DNA of 64,000 nucleotides from Chlorobiaceae bacterium (GTDB lineage Bacteria; Bacteroidota; Chlorobiia; Chlorobiales; Chlorobiaceae), in the NCBI GenBank assembly GCA_013335405.1, contig JAAXVR010000009.1:1-64000 (forward strand). The letters run 5' to 3'. Below are positions 39,174 through 48,125 of the stretch, piece by piece. The notes beneath the pieces are model-generated. The model was not told the DNA's origin and did not search any database. It saw nothing but the letters and a program-made list of their open reading frames with translations. The number at the start of each line of letters is the position of its first letter. Within the stretch, counting starts at the first letter, position 1. The position numbers and the translations under genes were made by a program.

Positions 39174-40802
39174 TCATGCTCCGGCCATCATCGCTTCGAT
39201 ATCTGCTTCCACGGTCCCGATCGGCTTTATGCCGAACTTTTCGACAAGAACTGCCACAACGTTCGGTGTCAGGAACTCCGGAAGTGTAGGCCCAAGTCTG
39301 ATTCCCCTGACCCCAAGAGAGAGCAGGGCCAGCAGGACGGTTACCGCCTTCTGTTCGTACCACGCTATATCGAAAGAAATCGGAAGCTGGTTGATGTCCT
39401 CGAGTCCGAAAACCTCCTTGAGCTTCAGCGCTATGACCGCAAGCGAATACGAGTCATTGCACTGACCCGCATCGAGTACTCGAGGAATGCCTCCGATATC
39501 ACCGAGCTCCAGCTTGTTATAGCGGTACTTCGCGCATCCCGCCGTCAGAATTACGGTATCATGAGGCAGAGACGAGGCAATGTCGGTATAGTACTGCCTG
39601 GAGTTGTGACGGCCGTCACAGCCGGCCATGACCACGAACCTTCTGATGGCGCCCGATTTGACCGCATCGACAACCTTGTCGGCAAGGGCAAGCACCTGGT
39701 TGTGGGCAAATCCGCCGACAATCTGAGAGTTTTCAAGTTCTTCCGGCGCCTGGCAGGTTTTTGCCAGTTCAACAAGTGCGGAAAAGTCTTTCCGACCACC
39801 TTCCGGGCGAGCGGGAATATGCACGAGGCCGGGATAACCCGCCATACCGGTGGTGAACATCCTCTTGCGGTAAGACTCGCGAACCGGCACAATGCAGTTT
39901 GTCGTCATGAGAATCGGACCGTTGAACGATTCGAACTCCCTGTCCTGGGACCACCACGAACCGCCGTAGTTGCCCACAAAGTGCGAATACTTCTTGAATG
40001 CCGGATAGTAATGGGCCGGAAGCATTTCGCAGTGGGTATAGACATCGACACCCGTTCCGTCGGTCTGTTTCAGCAGCTCTTCCAGGTCACGCAGATCATG
40101 GCCGGAGATGAGGATGCCGGGATTAAGCCCGACGCCGGTCCTGACTGTCGTTATTTCGGGATTGCCGTACGTTTCGGTATTTGCCCTGTCAAGCAGTGCC
40201 ATTGCCTTGACCGCCGTGGCACCTGTCTCGAGCACGAGCGTCGTGAGCTCATCAGCGGTAAGGGATTTGACAAGAGCCCCGAGGCCTTTGACGTAAAATG
40301 CATAGATATCTTCATCATGGTAGCCAAGCACGGCAGCATGATCGGTATAGGCTGCAAGGCCCTTGATTCCATAGAGCACAAGACTTTTCAGGGACTGCAT
40401 ATCCTCATTGGCACTGAGGTTTTCAATACCTGAAGTCAGCGCTTTCTGAAGGAACTCCTCTTTTGTGCTGCCGCTCCAGCGAGCAGCATCATAATCAGGC
40501 ACCGAGGCAAGCGCCGCTTTCAACTCGTCGCGCATGGCAAGCGTTTTTCTTATCTGTTCGACAATTGCTTCCTCATCGAAATTGGTATTGGTCACCGTCA
40601 CAAACAGCGATTCGCTGATCAGCCGGCCAACAGCCCTCTTCCCCTCGCCGTTCAGCTCACCCGCCACAAGAGCGAGACCTTCACAAGCGTAGACAAGCAC
40701 ATCCTGCAGTTTTGCCGTCATTTCATCCTTGCCGCATACCCCTCTTGCCGTACATCCGGTTCCCCTGATGCTTTCCTGGCACTGGTCACAATACATTCCC
40801 AT
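39174..40802 (-). CDS. hcp: hydroxylamine reductase (hybrid cluster protein)
   Basis: 542-residue Hcp. The N-terminal motif C5-x2-C8-x8-C17-x5-C23 is the anaerobe-type ligand set of a [4Fe-4S] cluster. Hybrid-cluster ligands appear in [18 protein letters not shown] and [13 protein letters not shown]. Hcp reduces hydroxylamine and is a high-affinity NO reductase in other bacteria. It is the last gene of the Rrf2-Fe-S-TPR-hcp operon and is followed by its terminator. A ribosome-binding site AGGAG lies 7 nt before the ATG. Confidence 0.94.
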   Translation of the reverse strand: MGMYCDQCQESIRGTGCTARGVCGKDEMTAKLQDVLVYACEGLALVAGELNGEGKRAVGRLISESLFVTVTNTNFDEEAIVEQIRKTLAMRDELKAALASVPDYDAARWSGSTKEEFLQKALTSGIENLSANEDMQSLKSLVLYGIKGLAAYTDHAAVLGYHDEDIYAFYVKGLGALVKSLTADELTTLVLETGATAVKAMALLDRANTETYGNPEITTVRTGVGLNPGILISGHDLRDLEELLKQTDGTGVDVYTHCEMLPAHYYPAFKKYSHFVGNYGGSWWSQDREFESFNGPILMTTNCIVPVRESYRKRMFTTGMAGYPGLVHIPARPEGGRKDFSALVELAKTCQAPEELENSQIVGGFAHNQVLALADKVVDAVKSGAIRRFVVMAGCDGRHNSRQYYTDIASSLPHDTVILTAGCAKYRYNKLELGDIGGIPRVLDAGQCNDSYSLAVIALKLKEVFGLEDINQLPISFDIAWYEQKAVTVLLALLSLGVRGIRLGPTLPEFLTPNVVAVLVEKFGIKPIGTVEADIEAMMAGA

Positions 40803-40821
40803 ATGATCACTCCTTTGTCAT

Positions 40822-41241
40822 TTATTGTTGTTTTGTTTCAGGGGTGCAGAACGTTGCCAGTTCCCTGTCCCGTGCGGCCCCTTCCGCGTCTCCCTCTCTT
40901 TGTCTCAGTAAAGCCCTGTTCAGATAGGCCGAACGCAAGAGCCTCCGATTGCCGGGCTTTCTTGCGATGATCTCGCTGAAATCAGCCATCGCTCCGGGGA
41001 TATCTCCCGTCTCCATTTTCGCTAAAGCCCGGTTGCCGTATGCAGCAATCATTTCGCGGAACCGCAGTCCAATCCCGATGGCAATGGTAAAATCCCTCAC
41101 GGCACCATCGAAATCCCCGCTGCAGCTTTTTGCGTTCGCCCTGTGATAAAAAGCTTCCGCATTGTCCGGATGTTCCCCTATAATCCTGTCGAGTTCCCCT
41201 ACCGTACCCCGATACCCGCCAAGTGCATCTTTAAGCATCAC
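40822..41241 (-). CDS. small TPR protein of the hcp operon
   Basis: 139 residues with about three tetratricopeptide-like helical hairpins: HPDNAEAFYHRANAKSCSG, a GDFDGAVRDFTIAI pair, and GNRALAKMETGDIPGAMADF. TPR units mediate protein-protein contacts, here perhaps between the Fe-S protein and Hcp. No signal peptide. It lies 18 bp after the Fe-S gene and 19 bp before hcp on the same strand. The start may be the first or second ATG. Confidence 0.72.
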   Translation of the reverse strand: MMLKDALGGYRGTVGELDRIIGEHPDNAEAFYHRANAKSCSGDFDGAVRDFTIAIGIGLRFREMIAAYGNRALAKMETGDIPGAMADFSEIIARKPGNRRLLRSAYLNRALLRQREGDAEGAARDRELATFCTPETKQQ

Positions 41242-41259
41242 CCTCCTCCATCGACTCGT

Positions 41260-42162
41260 TCAAAGCCACTCTTCGGACAGGATCCCTCCCTGCAGGCCGA
41301 CAACCACCTTTTTGACCGGAACCTTGCGCGAAGCCTTCCCGAGGGCTTCGCTGACAATTGAAACGAGACCCAGACAGCAGGGAACTTCCATGATCGCAAC
41401 CGTGATCGTGTTGATTTTCGCCATATCGATCATTGCCGAAAGCTTTTCCACATAAACCTCCATATTGGTATCGAGCTTTGGGCAGGCAATGGCAAGGCTC
41501 TTGCCTTTCATGAAAGCACTGTGGAATCCGCCAACGGCAAAGGCCGTGCAATCCGCGGCAAGCAGCAGGTCCGAGCCCTGGAAATATGGAGCGATCGGAG
41601 AGACGAGATGAAGCTGGATTGGCCAATGCCTCAAAGCACTCCGTGGTGCTGCCGCAGCAGCGGAGTCCTCAGTCGGCGAAGTGTTCTCCTCTGTTCCGAA
41701 AACAACAGTCCGGCTGCCAGGGCATCCACCGGCATGAACATTGCCGGCAGTATGACGCTTCTCTGCAGCATGCACTTCAACTGCTGGTGATATCCGCTCC
41801 TCGAGCGGGTTCGGTATCCCCTGCTCTTCGAGGTATTCAAGCGCCAGGCGCAGATAGTTTTCCTGCCCATGGCCGGCAAGATGGCGCAGATGGGCTGCAA
41901 TGACATTCGTTCCCGCTTTCGCGATACTCTCTTGCATCACCCTCTTTTCGTCATACGGTTCGGCTTCCCGTGACACGACATTCATTGCTCCGGTCGGGCA
42001 ATGGCCCACACATGCTCCAAGCCCATCGCAGAAAAGGTCGCTGACCAGGCGGGCCTTGCCGTCGATAACCTGAAGAGCGCCTTCCGGGCATGCCGGAATA
42101 CAATCACTGCAGCCGGTGCATTTCTTCTCATCAATGGTAATAATCTGTCTGATCATGCTCAT
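41260..42162 (-). CDS. Fe-S protein of the hcp operon (ferredoxin + unknown C-terminal domain)
   Basis: 300 residues. The N-terminus is a two-cluster ferredoxin: C15TGC18SDC21IPAC25P, then CDGLGACVGHCP (C45, C51, C55). In the second motif the usual inner Cys at position 48 is Leu, so the second cluster has one ligand fewer and may be [3Fe-4S] or use another residue. The C-terminal ~100 residues carry CPKLDTN and VPCCLGL, a double-Cys motif seen in proteins near hcp in anaerobes. It likely passes electrons to Hcp. It follows the Rrf2 gene by 51 bp. Confidence 0.82.
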   Translation of the reverse strand: MSMIRQIITIDEKKCTGCSDCIPACPEGALQVIDGKARLVSDLFCDGLGACVGHCPTGAMNVVSREAEPYDEKRVMQESIAKAGTNVIAAHLRHLAGHGQENYLRLALEYLEEQGIPNPLEERISPAVEVHAAEKRHTAGNVHAGGCPGSRTVVFGTEENTSPTEDSAAAAAPRSALRHWPIQLHLVSPIAPYFQGSDLLLAADCTAFAVGGFHSAFMKGKSLAIACPKLDTNMEVYVEKLSAMIDMAKINTITVAIMEVPCCLGLVSIVSEALGKASRKVPVKKVVVGLQGGILSEEWL

Positions 42163-42213
42163 TCGCTCCTTTCTGTATTGTTGTTGCTCTTTTCCTGCCG
42201 CACGTTGCCCGGT

Positions 42214-42645
42214 TTATGCAGGGGGCTGCCCCTGTATCCGCTTCAGGTTATGCAACAGACTGCCGATCGTGATCCTCTCGAACTCGTTATTGACCACCTC
42301 TTCAATCCTCATGATTTCATGGCGGAGAACACATTTGGCCCTGTTCGCGCAGATCTGTTTCCTGAACATGCATTCCGATACCTGGACCTTCCCCTGGAAG
42401 GCTTCGATCAGCTGCTTCACCCTGATCTCATCCGGGTCCCTGGATATCATGAACCCTCCCCGGGCCCCTTCCTTCGATACGACATGACCAAGTCTGATGA
42501 GCTCCTGAAGAAGACCCCTCAGAAACTGATACGGAATGTCCTGTTCGTCGGAGATAGCTTTGGCAGACAGATATCTCCCGTTGCTGGCGGCAAGCATCAG
42601 GAGCGCTCTGATTGCGTAGTCGGTTTTTTTGGTCAGTACTTTCAT
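42214..42645 (-). CDS. Rrf2-family Fe-S transcription regulator
   Basis: 143-residue Rrf2 regulator of the NsrR/IscR/RsrR class. A winged-helix DNA-binding domain (about 1-85) precedes three cysteines, C92-x6-C99-x5-C105, that would hold an Fe-S cluster sensing NO or redox state. It heads the operon with the Fe-S protein, TPR and hcp genes, and a palindromic operator lies directly upstream. This is the expected layout of an autoregulated nitrosative-stress switch. The sensed signal is inferred. Confidence 0.87.
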   Translation of the reverse strand: MKVLTKKTDYAIRALLMLAASNGRYLSAKAISDEQDIPYQFLRGLLQELIRLGHVVSKEGARGGFMISRDPDEIRVKQLIEAFQGKVQVSECMFRKQICANRAKCVLRHEIMRIEEVVNNEFERITIGSLLHNLKRIQGQPPA

Positions 42646-42659
42646 GTTTCATTCATTAT

Positions 42660-42680
42660 CTGATATCAATATAGTATCAG
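42660..42680. promoter_or_regulatory. palindromic operator upstream of the Rrf2-hcp operon
   Basis: CTGATA/TATCAG inverted repeat separated by 9 bp (total 21 bp), 15 bp upstream of the Rrf2 start. AT-rich sequence with a possible -10 (TACTAT on the minus strand) overlaps it. The size fits an Rrf2 dimer site. Confidence 0.65.
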
Positions 42681-42837
42681 TTTATCATAAAAAAAATTTC
42701 CGGTGTTTTTTTTCGCGCTGAAAACGGCGTATACGGCAAACAAGAGATGAAATGTCCTCTCAAGGATGCTCTTTCAGCAGAGTCCTTCGGAACGGAAAAC
42801 GGACCAGAGGGATGATACCGTTACCTTTCGGCGAATC

Positions 42838-43026
42838 TCAAAGCTTCAGCTCAGTGATTGCGCTCCGGATGAAGTCCGACGCATCATCGAGAATCTTCAG
42901 GGCCTGCCTGATTTCATAATCGTCATCGACATCGTCTTTTGCCCTGTTGAGCCGCTTTTTTGCGTCATCGATCGCATCTGCGGCAAGCTGCAGTTTCGAA
43001 ATAACTGGCATATCGCTGTTCATCAT
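42838..43026 (-). CDS. small charged protein
   Basis: 62 residues, acidic and helical (KKRLNRAKDDVDDDYEI), no recognised family or signal peptide. It sits between the Rrf2 operon and the methyltransferase-like gene, with a weak ribosome-binding site. Codon use resembles its neighbours. It may be a genuine lineage-specific gene, but this is not certain. Confidence 0.5.
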   Translation of the reverse strand: MMNSDMPVISKLQLAADAIDDAKKRLNRAKDDVDDDYEIRQALKILDDASDFIRSAITELKL

Positions 43027-43433
43027 TAAAATATTCCGGAGAGAGAACGCTTCACTGTCCGTGGAAAAAACAGAACACGAAAACCGGAAGCACCTGATTC
43101 ACGCAGGGCCGTCAGTTACGGAGCAAACCCTGCATTCCGGAAGATACGGAAAAGTCCCGGAGGAACGAACTCCTCCCCATCATGAGTACCCCTGACTGGT
43201 ATGGGCGCCCGTGCGAAACCTCAAATACGGATTTTCTGCAGAAACCGGGAGAAAACAGATGAATGCTGTCGGGCACATACGCCTGATAAAAAAATTCAAG
43301 TGATTCCCGGATTTGAATAAAGGAAGGTATTCTGCTATTTTTTAAAGAATCAACAGCCATTCACCGTTTTTTTTTACGGTGCGATACGGTTCATCCACAG
43401 CTGACAGGCGCAAACCTCCCTGAAACAGAAGCC
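43027..43433. other. intergenic region
   Basis: 407 bp with no convincing gene. An 82-codon minus-strand frame (43112-43360) is not supported by a ribosome-binding site or recognisable sequence. A short hairpin CACCGT/ACGGTG with a T-only loop lies at 43362-43381, before the next gene. Confidence 0.45.
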
Positions 43434-44339
43434 ATGAATACACATCAGAGAAACTCCCTGATCGACGCAGGGTTGAGGGTTGCCGATTCGGGCATGGTGG
43501 ACGAAGACGATATCTGGTCTCATTACAGCAACGACAAAGTGGATATCGGCGAACGGCTTGCAAAGGTCATCCGCACCATCCTTATATCAGAACCTCTGAC
43601 AAAAAAACTGCGGGCACTATCGATAGGATCAAGCAGCGAACCTCAGTTCCGCATTCTCGAAACCGCTTTCAGGGGTGGGCTTTACCTCATGGATATCGAT
43701 CAGTCGGCCCTTGACAGGGTGGAAGAAAGAATCAGGCGTCAATATACCGACCATGTAACAACTGTCAGGGGAAATTATCTGGATATCCTCAACCATAAGG
43801 GGTTCATAAAAAAACTGCTTTCTGATAAACTCAATAACCGGAGGATAGACCTGATAACACTCCATCATTCGTTGTATTACTGCACCGAGGAGTTGTGGCT
43901 TCCCCTGTTCGAAGCATTGCACAAGAACATACTCTCCTCCCGGGGAGCTCTGCATGCCGTTCTCATGGCAGATAAAAGCACGGACATAACCACAACAACG
44001 TGGCTCTACAATCATTTCGCCGGAAAATTTTTCGGTGTCAGAAACAATCAAAGTCTCCCTGTTCTGAAAATGGAGCTTGAACAATCATCTGTTTTCAGGG
44101 ATTCACAAATCCTCATGACCACAAGCTCCGTTAAATTTTTCGTTGACGATTTCGAAAAAATGATGAAAGTCATCTGGATGATACTGCTCTATCCCAATGT
44201 CCATTCATATACCGAATCCCAGAAACTGGAAATCATCTGTTACGTTATCGATAATTTCTGGGTGAAAAGATTGCCCCTCATTCAGAAACAGCACCATCTG
44301 GCTGTTTACAGGGGAGTTGATTTCCCGGGCATCCTGTAA
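43434..44339 (+). CDS. class I methyltransferase-like protein
   Basis: 301 residues. LRALSIGSSSEPQFRIL (about 60-76) and GGLYLMDIDQSALDRVEERI (82-101) look like motif I and the acidic motif II of a SAM-binding Rossmann fold, and IDLITLHHSLYYC (137-149) resembles motif IV. The rest is unfamiliar, with a helical C-terminus. It is AT-richer than neighbours and stands alone before a LuxR-type regulator gene. The substrate is unknown. Confidence 0.6.
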   Translation: MNTHQRNSLIDAGLRVADSGMVDEDDIWSHYSNDKVDIGERLAKVIRTILISEPLTKKLRALSIGSSSEPQFRILETAFRGGLYLMDIDQSALDRVEERIRRQYTDHVTTVRGNYLDILNHKGFIKKLLSDKLNNRRIDLITLHHSLYYCTEELWLPLFEALHKNILSSRGALHAVLMADKSTDITTTTWLYNHFAGKFFGVRNNQSLPVLKMELEQSSVFRDSQILMTTSSVKFFVDDFEKMMKVIWMILLYPNVHSYTESQKLEIICYVIDNFWVKRLPLIQKQHHLAVYRGVDFPGIL

Positions 44340-44628
44340 CATCGCTGGATATGCCAGGCGTTTCTTTTTTGAAGCATCCCCTTATCAGTTGAGTCCGGGA
44401 TAATTTCCGGCACCCACATCCCAACTTCCCGCATCGTATTGGGAAAAATACGAGCCGGATAGAAGTGACATGGTTTTTTGCGTCAGGATGATGTATTATT
44501 TAAGATAGAATGATTTTTATTACGTCATTCATGCCGTACACCGAAGGAATATGTAAAATAAATAGTACTATTACTGTTAATAACACGTTGCAAGCATGAA
44601 TCTTCGATAATAAACCGGCATCAAGGTG
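44340..44628. other. intergenic region before the LuxR-type regulator
   Basis: 289 bp without a gene; strongly AT-rich at 44500-44600 and probably a promoter region. Confidence 0.4.
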
Positions 44629-45855
44629 ATGGCAACCTTCAAATCCCCCAGGTTGAAAATCGTTGAAAAAAGAAATTGGAGCAACCGGCATCCTGATGCG
44701 GGATACACAAAGCATGTCAGGCTTATAGACAGCGATATCGTCCACACATGGGTAGAATCTGAACAGGATATCGTGATGGATTTCATGGATGTCGAACTCC
44801 TGAAACTTGTTCTCGAGGAATGCGGGCTGATGGACAAGCCCTTCAACATCATTTTTGACCTTAATAACGTCTCGGATATCTCGTACCGGTATAAAAAAAG
44901 CATCACAGATCTCCTGTTCAACTGGGAGCCTTATCTGGGGTGCATCTGTTTTTTTCAGGTAAGCAGTTCCATGAAGCTTATCCTCGCGTCATTCACATCG
45001 GTCGCTCCCGAAAAATTCTGCATTGTACAGGCAGAGACCTACAAGGATGCTCTCCAGAAAATCCAGGCATACAAAACCGAGGGAATCTGCAGGGACAATC
45101 CCGACACATCGAACGCTTTCGACAATTCGGACGTCAGACAGCAGTTCATCAGCGCAATCGCAAAAATATCATGGCTGAACATGCTGGACGTTCCAATATC
45201 CATTCCCCCTTCCGACAGCATTTACTTTCATTTCTTCCGGTCTCTCGAATCACTTCGCAGAGACCTGTGGGAAAAGGAAACTGAAAGAGAAAAGGAAACT
45301 GCACAACTCAGGCAGGAATGCGAAAATCGAATAACCCAAATGACCATCAAAATGAACGCACAAACTGAAGTGAACAAAAAAGCATCACAGCAGCTCAAAA
45401 TGGAAATCGATGAACTGAAAACCAGGGTTGCGACCCAGGACATGGAATTGACGAGGATATCGACCGCAATTGCAGAAAAAACAGCCAAACTGAGAAGACT
45501 TCTCGATCAGATCGCCGCGCTTGATATCGATCCCTCCCTTAAAAATTCGATGACCAATTCCTGCCTCAGTCTTATAGAAACCGAAACCATCGGGAAAAGG
45601 CTGGATGTCGAAATGACCGAATCCGATTCCGTATTCCTTTCGAAACTCCAGAAAAAACATCCGAACCTCAACCAGCGGGAGATGAGGATCGCTCTTCTCG
45701 TGAAGCTGAACTACGATACCAAAGACATCGCCAACTCACTTTCTATTTCGACAAGAGGCATGGAAAGTATCCGTTACAGAATGCATAAGAAGCTCGGTCT
45801 TGGAAAACATCAGTCCATCAAGACCTATCTTTCGGATGTTGCCATAGGCATGTAA
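44629..45855 (+). CDS. STAS-like/coiled-coil/LuxR-HTH regulator
   Basis: 408 residues, starting at the ATG at 44629 (a GTG one codon earlier is possible). Residues ~1-155 look like a STAS-type alpha/beta domain (IIFDLNNVSDISY and ILASFTSVAPEKF). Residues ~205-300 form a long charged coiled coil. The C-terminal ~70 residues are a LuxR-type HTH (NQREMRIALLVKLNYDTKDI, then SIRYRMHKKLGL), the form used by Bacteroidota/Chlorobiota regulators. No receiver or membrane segment is present. It may sense through partner-protein binding. Target genes are unknown. Confidence 0.72.
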   Translation: MATFKSPRLKIVEKRNWSNRHPDAGYTKHVRLIDSDIVHTWVESEQDIVMDFMDVELLKLVLEECGLMDKPFNIIFDLNNVSDISYRYKKSITDLLFNWEPYLGCICFFQVSSSMKLILASFTSVAPEKFCIVQAETYKDALQKIQAYKTEGICRDNPDTSNAFDNSDVRQQFISAIAKISWLNMLDVPISIPPSDSIYFHFFRSLESLRRDLWEKETEREKETAQLRQECENRITQMTIKMNAQTEVNKKASQQLKMEIDELKTRVATQDMELTRISTAIAEKTAKLRRLLDQIAALDIDPSLKNSMTNSCLSLIETETIGKRLDVEMTESDSVFLSKLQKKHPNLNQREMRIALLVKLNYDTKDIANSLSISTRGMESIRYRMHKKLGLGKHQSIKTYLSDVAIGM

Positions 45856-46043
45856 CAACGGTTATTGGCAATTTGCCCATAACCCCGGAGCAGTCACTTG
45901 CCGTCATCGCGTCAATTCCTGAAAGCGGAAGAACTTGCGGCGTGATAATGGAAGCGCCTGGAACGAAGGGTTTTTGAAAGGCAAATACGGGTCGAAGTTC
46001 TGCAGTGACAGGATTGAGGGTGGCAGAACCGTTGCCATGATTA

Positions 46044-46084
46044 ACAGGAGGCTGACTCGGCAGCAATCCGGGTCAGCCTCCTGT
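46044..46084. repeat. perfect 13-bp inverted repeat
   Basis: ACAGGAGGCTGAC (46044-46056) pairs exactly with GTCAGCCTCCTGT (46072-46084) around a 15-nt loop. There is no T-run on either side, so it is not an ordinary intrinsic terminator. Confidence 0.8.
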
Positions 46085-46090
46085 ACCGCT

Positions 46091-46113
46091 AAAAAAAAGC
46101 AGTCATTGCTGCT
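46091..46113 (-). terminator. intrinsic terminator after the Dps-like gene
   Basis: AGCAG/CTGCT stem with a 6-nt loop followed on the minus strand by eight Ts. The stem is short but the position is right after the Dps-like gene. Confidence 0.6.
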
Positions 46114-46163
46114 GTGCAGCTAAAGACAGAGTATCTCCTGACGGGGATAAAACCATCAAAAAC

Positions 46164-46658
46164 CTATCTTTTGAGGAAAACCCCGAGGTCTTCAAGCAGT
46201 GACTGGAGATCTTCCTCGTGGGTGACTTCATCCTGCAGAATCTGGATTGCGATATTGTACGTGACTGGATCTTTCATGCCTATTTCCTGGATGATGGCGT
46301 TATAGGTGGAAATTGCGCACTGCTCTCCCGAAATATTCTGCTCCAGGATTGTCCTGACAAAAGGATCATCGGGAGCATCATAACCGCAATTCGTCCATTC
46401 GAACCACTTTTTCGGCGTCGTCAAAGGAATTCCGCCAAGCTGGATGATCCTGTTGCTCACCATGTCGGCATGGCGAAGCTCGTCCGCAGCATGCTGCATC
46501 AGTTCCGCCATCACGGCATCTTTCATCGGCCCCTGGACAACCTTTGCACCCAGCCAGTACTGGTAATATGCAAGCCATTCATCGGCAAATGCCCTGTTGA
46601 GCAGTTCGAGAACCCTTCCGAGACTCTCCCCGACTATTTCTCTGCCTCTTGTACCCAT
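46164..46658 (-). CDS. Dps-like ferritin (DPSL type)
   Basis: 164-residue four-helix ferritin-like protein. Di-iron candidates are E27, E60, H63, E112, E144 and H147. C91 (TNCGYD) and C114 (GEQCAI) form the cysteine pair that marks the Dps-like/thioferritin branch found in anaerobes and archaea. Such proteins store iron while detoxifying peroxide. A signal peptide is absent. It stands alone with its own terminator. Confidence 0.82.
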   Translation of the reverse strand: MGTRGREIVGESLGRVLELLNRAFADEWLAYYQYWLGAKVVQGPMKDAVMAELMQHAADELRHADMVSNRIIQLGGIPLTTPKKWFEWTNCGYDAPDDPFVRTILEQNISGEQCAISTYNAIIQEIGMKDPVTYNIAIQILQDEVTHEEDLQSLLEDLGVFLKR

Positions 46659-46793
46659 AAAAAAACCCTTGATAACTATTTTACTGTAAAACAGACCGTT
46701 GATTCATCTGGAATGTACGGACAAAGAGCACGACTTTGTTATCCCCTGAACGTTTTTCCGGCTCATCGAACCGTAAACAGGAAACACCTCCCG

Positions 46794-48125
46794 TCATCGA
46801 TCGACAGGGTTGAAGGCACATGCCGGATCCTGCTCCATCGGCTCCGGATCCGCAGGTTCAGCCGGTTCAGGCTGGTTTGCATAAAAACGCCACTCCTTGT
46901 TCACAATCCTCGCTCCGTGCCCGAAAGTGAAGTAAGACCAGCCCCACTGAAGAAGAACAATGATACGGTGTTTGACGCCGCTGAGATAAAAGATATGGAC
47001 TGCAAGCCAGATAATCCAGGCCGGAAGCCCCGAAAGCCTGACATTTCCGCGCTCGGCAATCGAAGCGTTTTTACCGATGGTGGCCATCTGTCCTTTGTCC
47101 CGGTACCGGAAAGGCGTTCTCGGCTCTCCAATGATATCGAGCATGATATTCCTTCCGATCGACTGTCCTTCCTGGATAGCAACAGAGGCAAGGCCTGGCA
47201 GTGTACCACCGCCCTCCAGGGCGAAATTCGCCTGGTCCCCTCCGACAAATATTTCCGGATACCCCGGCACCGAAAGGTCGGGCAACACGATGATCCTGTT
47301 GGTCTTGTCGGTTTCAAATCCGATTTTCCTGCCGATACTTGTCGCCCTGACACCGGCTGCCCACAAAACGGTACCGGCTTCGATACGCTCGTTGCCCACC
47401 TGCACTCCGTCTGCATCGATACTGTTGACCACGCTGCATGTCCAGACCTGCACACCGAGTTTTTCGAGCGCTCTTGTCGCCTTTGATGAAAGATCGGAAG
47501 AAAAAGTGTTCAGAATGCGGGCAGCGGAGTGGACAATAAATATCCGGGTAAGTTTCGGATCGATATTCTTGTAATATTTGGAAAGGTAGTAACGGCTCAT
47601 CTCGCCGATGGAACCTGCAAGTTCAACGCCGGTAGGACCACCACCGACAATTACGAACGTCAGCAGCTTTTTTTTCTCGAGATCGTTGCCGGAACGTTCG
47701 GCATTTTCATAGGCATCCATCACTCTTCTGCGTATTTCAGCCGCCTGGCCTATCGTTTTCAGCCCTGGAGCGAACTCCTCCCATTCGTTATGCCCGAAAT
47801 AATGATGTTTCGCACCACAGGCGAGCACAAGATAATCATAGGATATTTCTCCGAAATCGGTAAAAACTGTCTTCGAACGGGGATCGACTGATTTGACGAC
47901 CCCTTTGAAAACCGTAACATTCCGGTACCTTGAAAGCAGCATGCGGAGCGGATAGGCAATCTCACCGGCATTGAGGGCCGACATGGCTACCTGATAGAGC
48001 AAGGGCTGAAACAGATGGTAGTTGTTTTTGTCAATGAGGGTTACCTTTACATCACTGCTTTTGCCGAGCGCCTTTGCTGCATTTATTCCGGCAAATCCTC
48101 CTCCGACAATAACGACGTGCTTCAT
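46794..48125 (-). CDS. type II NADH:quinone oxidoreductase
   Basis: 443-residue flavoprotein of the NDH-2 family: FAD loop VIVGGGFAGINAAKALG (4-20), NAD loop FVIVGGGPTGVELAGS near 160-175, and VGGDQANF near 290. The C-terminal ~60 residues supply a short hydrophobic membrane-contact region. It passes electrons from NADH to quinones without proton pumping. The start at 48125 (KHVVIVGG) is preferred over 48191. It is a single-gene unit, divergent in layout from dmeR. Confidence 0.87.
   Translation of the reverse strand: MKHVVIVGGGFAGINAAKALGKSSDVKVTLIDKNNYHLFQPLLYQVAMSALNAGEIAYPLRMLLSRYRNVTVFKGVVKSVDPRSKTVFTDFGEISYDYLVLACGAKHHYFGHNEWEEFAPGLKTIGQAAEIRRRVMDAYENAERSGNDLEKKKLLTFVIVGGGPTGVELAGSIGEMSRYYLSKYYKNIDPKLTRIFIVHSAARILNTFSSDLSSKATRALEKLGVQVWTCSVVNSIDADGVQVGNERIEAGTVLWAAGVRATSIGRKIGFETDKTNRIIVLPDLSVPGYPEIFVGGDQANFALEGGGTLPGLASVAIQEGQSIGRNIMLDIIGEPRTPFRYRDKGQMATIGKNASIAERGNVRLSGLPAWIIWLAVHIFYLSGVKHRIIVLLQWGWSYFTFGHGARIVNKEWRFYANQPEPAEPADPEPMEQDPACAFNPVDR

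Larger units (their letters stand above)
45856..46163. other. intergenic region with large inverted repeat
   Basis: 308 bp between the regulator and the Dps-like gene. It contains an imperfect hairpin near 45859-45883, a perfect 13-bp inverted repeat at 46044-46084, and a minus-strand terminator at 46091-46113. No gene was recognised. Confidence 0.55.

Noticed and set aside
38800-39465. A 221-codon open frame before hcp
   Set aside because: Its first part covers an AT-rich intergenic region, its last part is antisense to hcp, and it spans the hcp terminator.
39144-40433. A 429-codon open frame on the plus strand
   Set aside because: It lies antisense to hcp and has no recognisable domain.
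43112-43360. A 82-codon minus-strand frame
   Set aside because: There is no ribosome-binding site, no homology recognised, and the N-terminus is plausible only by chance.
46218-47486. A 422-codon open frame on the plus strand
   Set aside because: It is antisense to the Dps-like and NDH-2 genes and has no domain.
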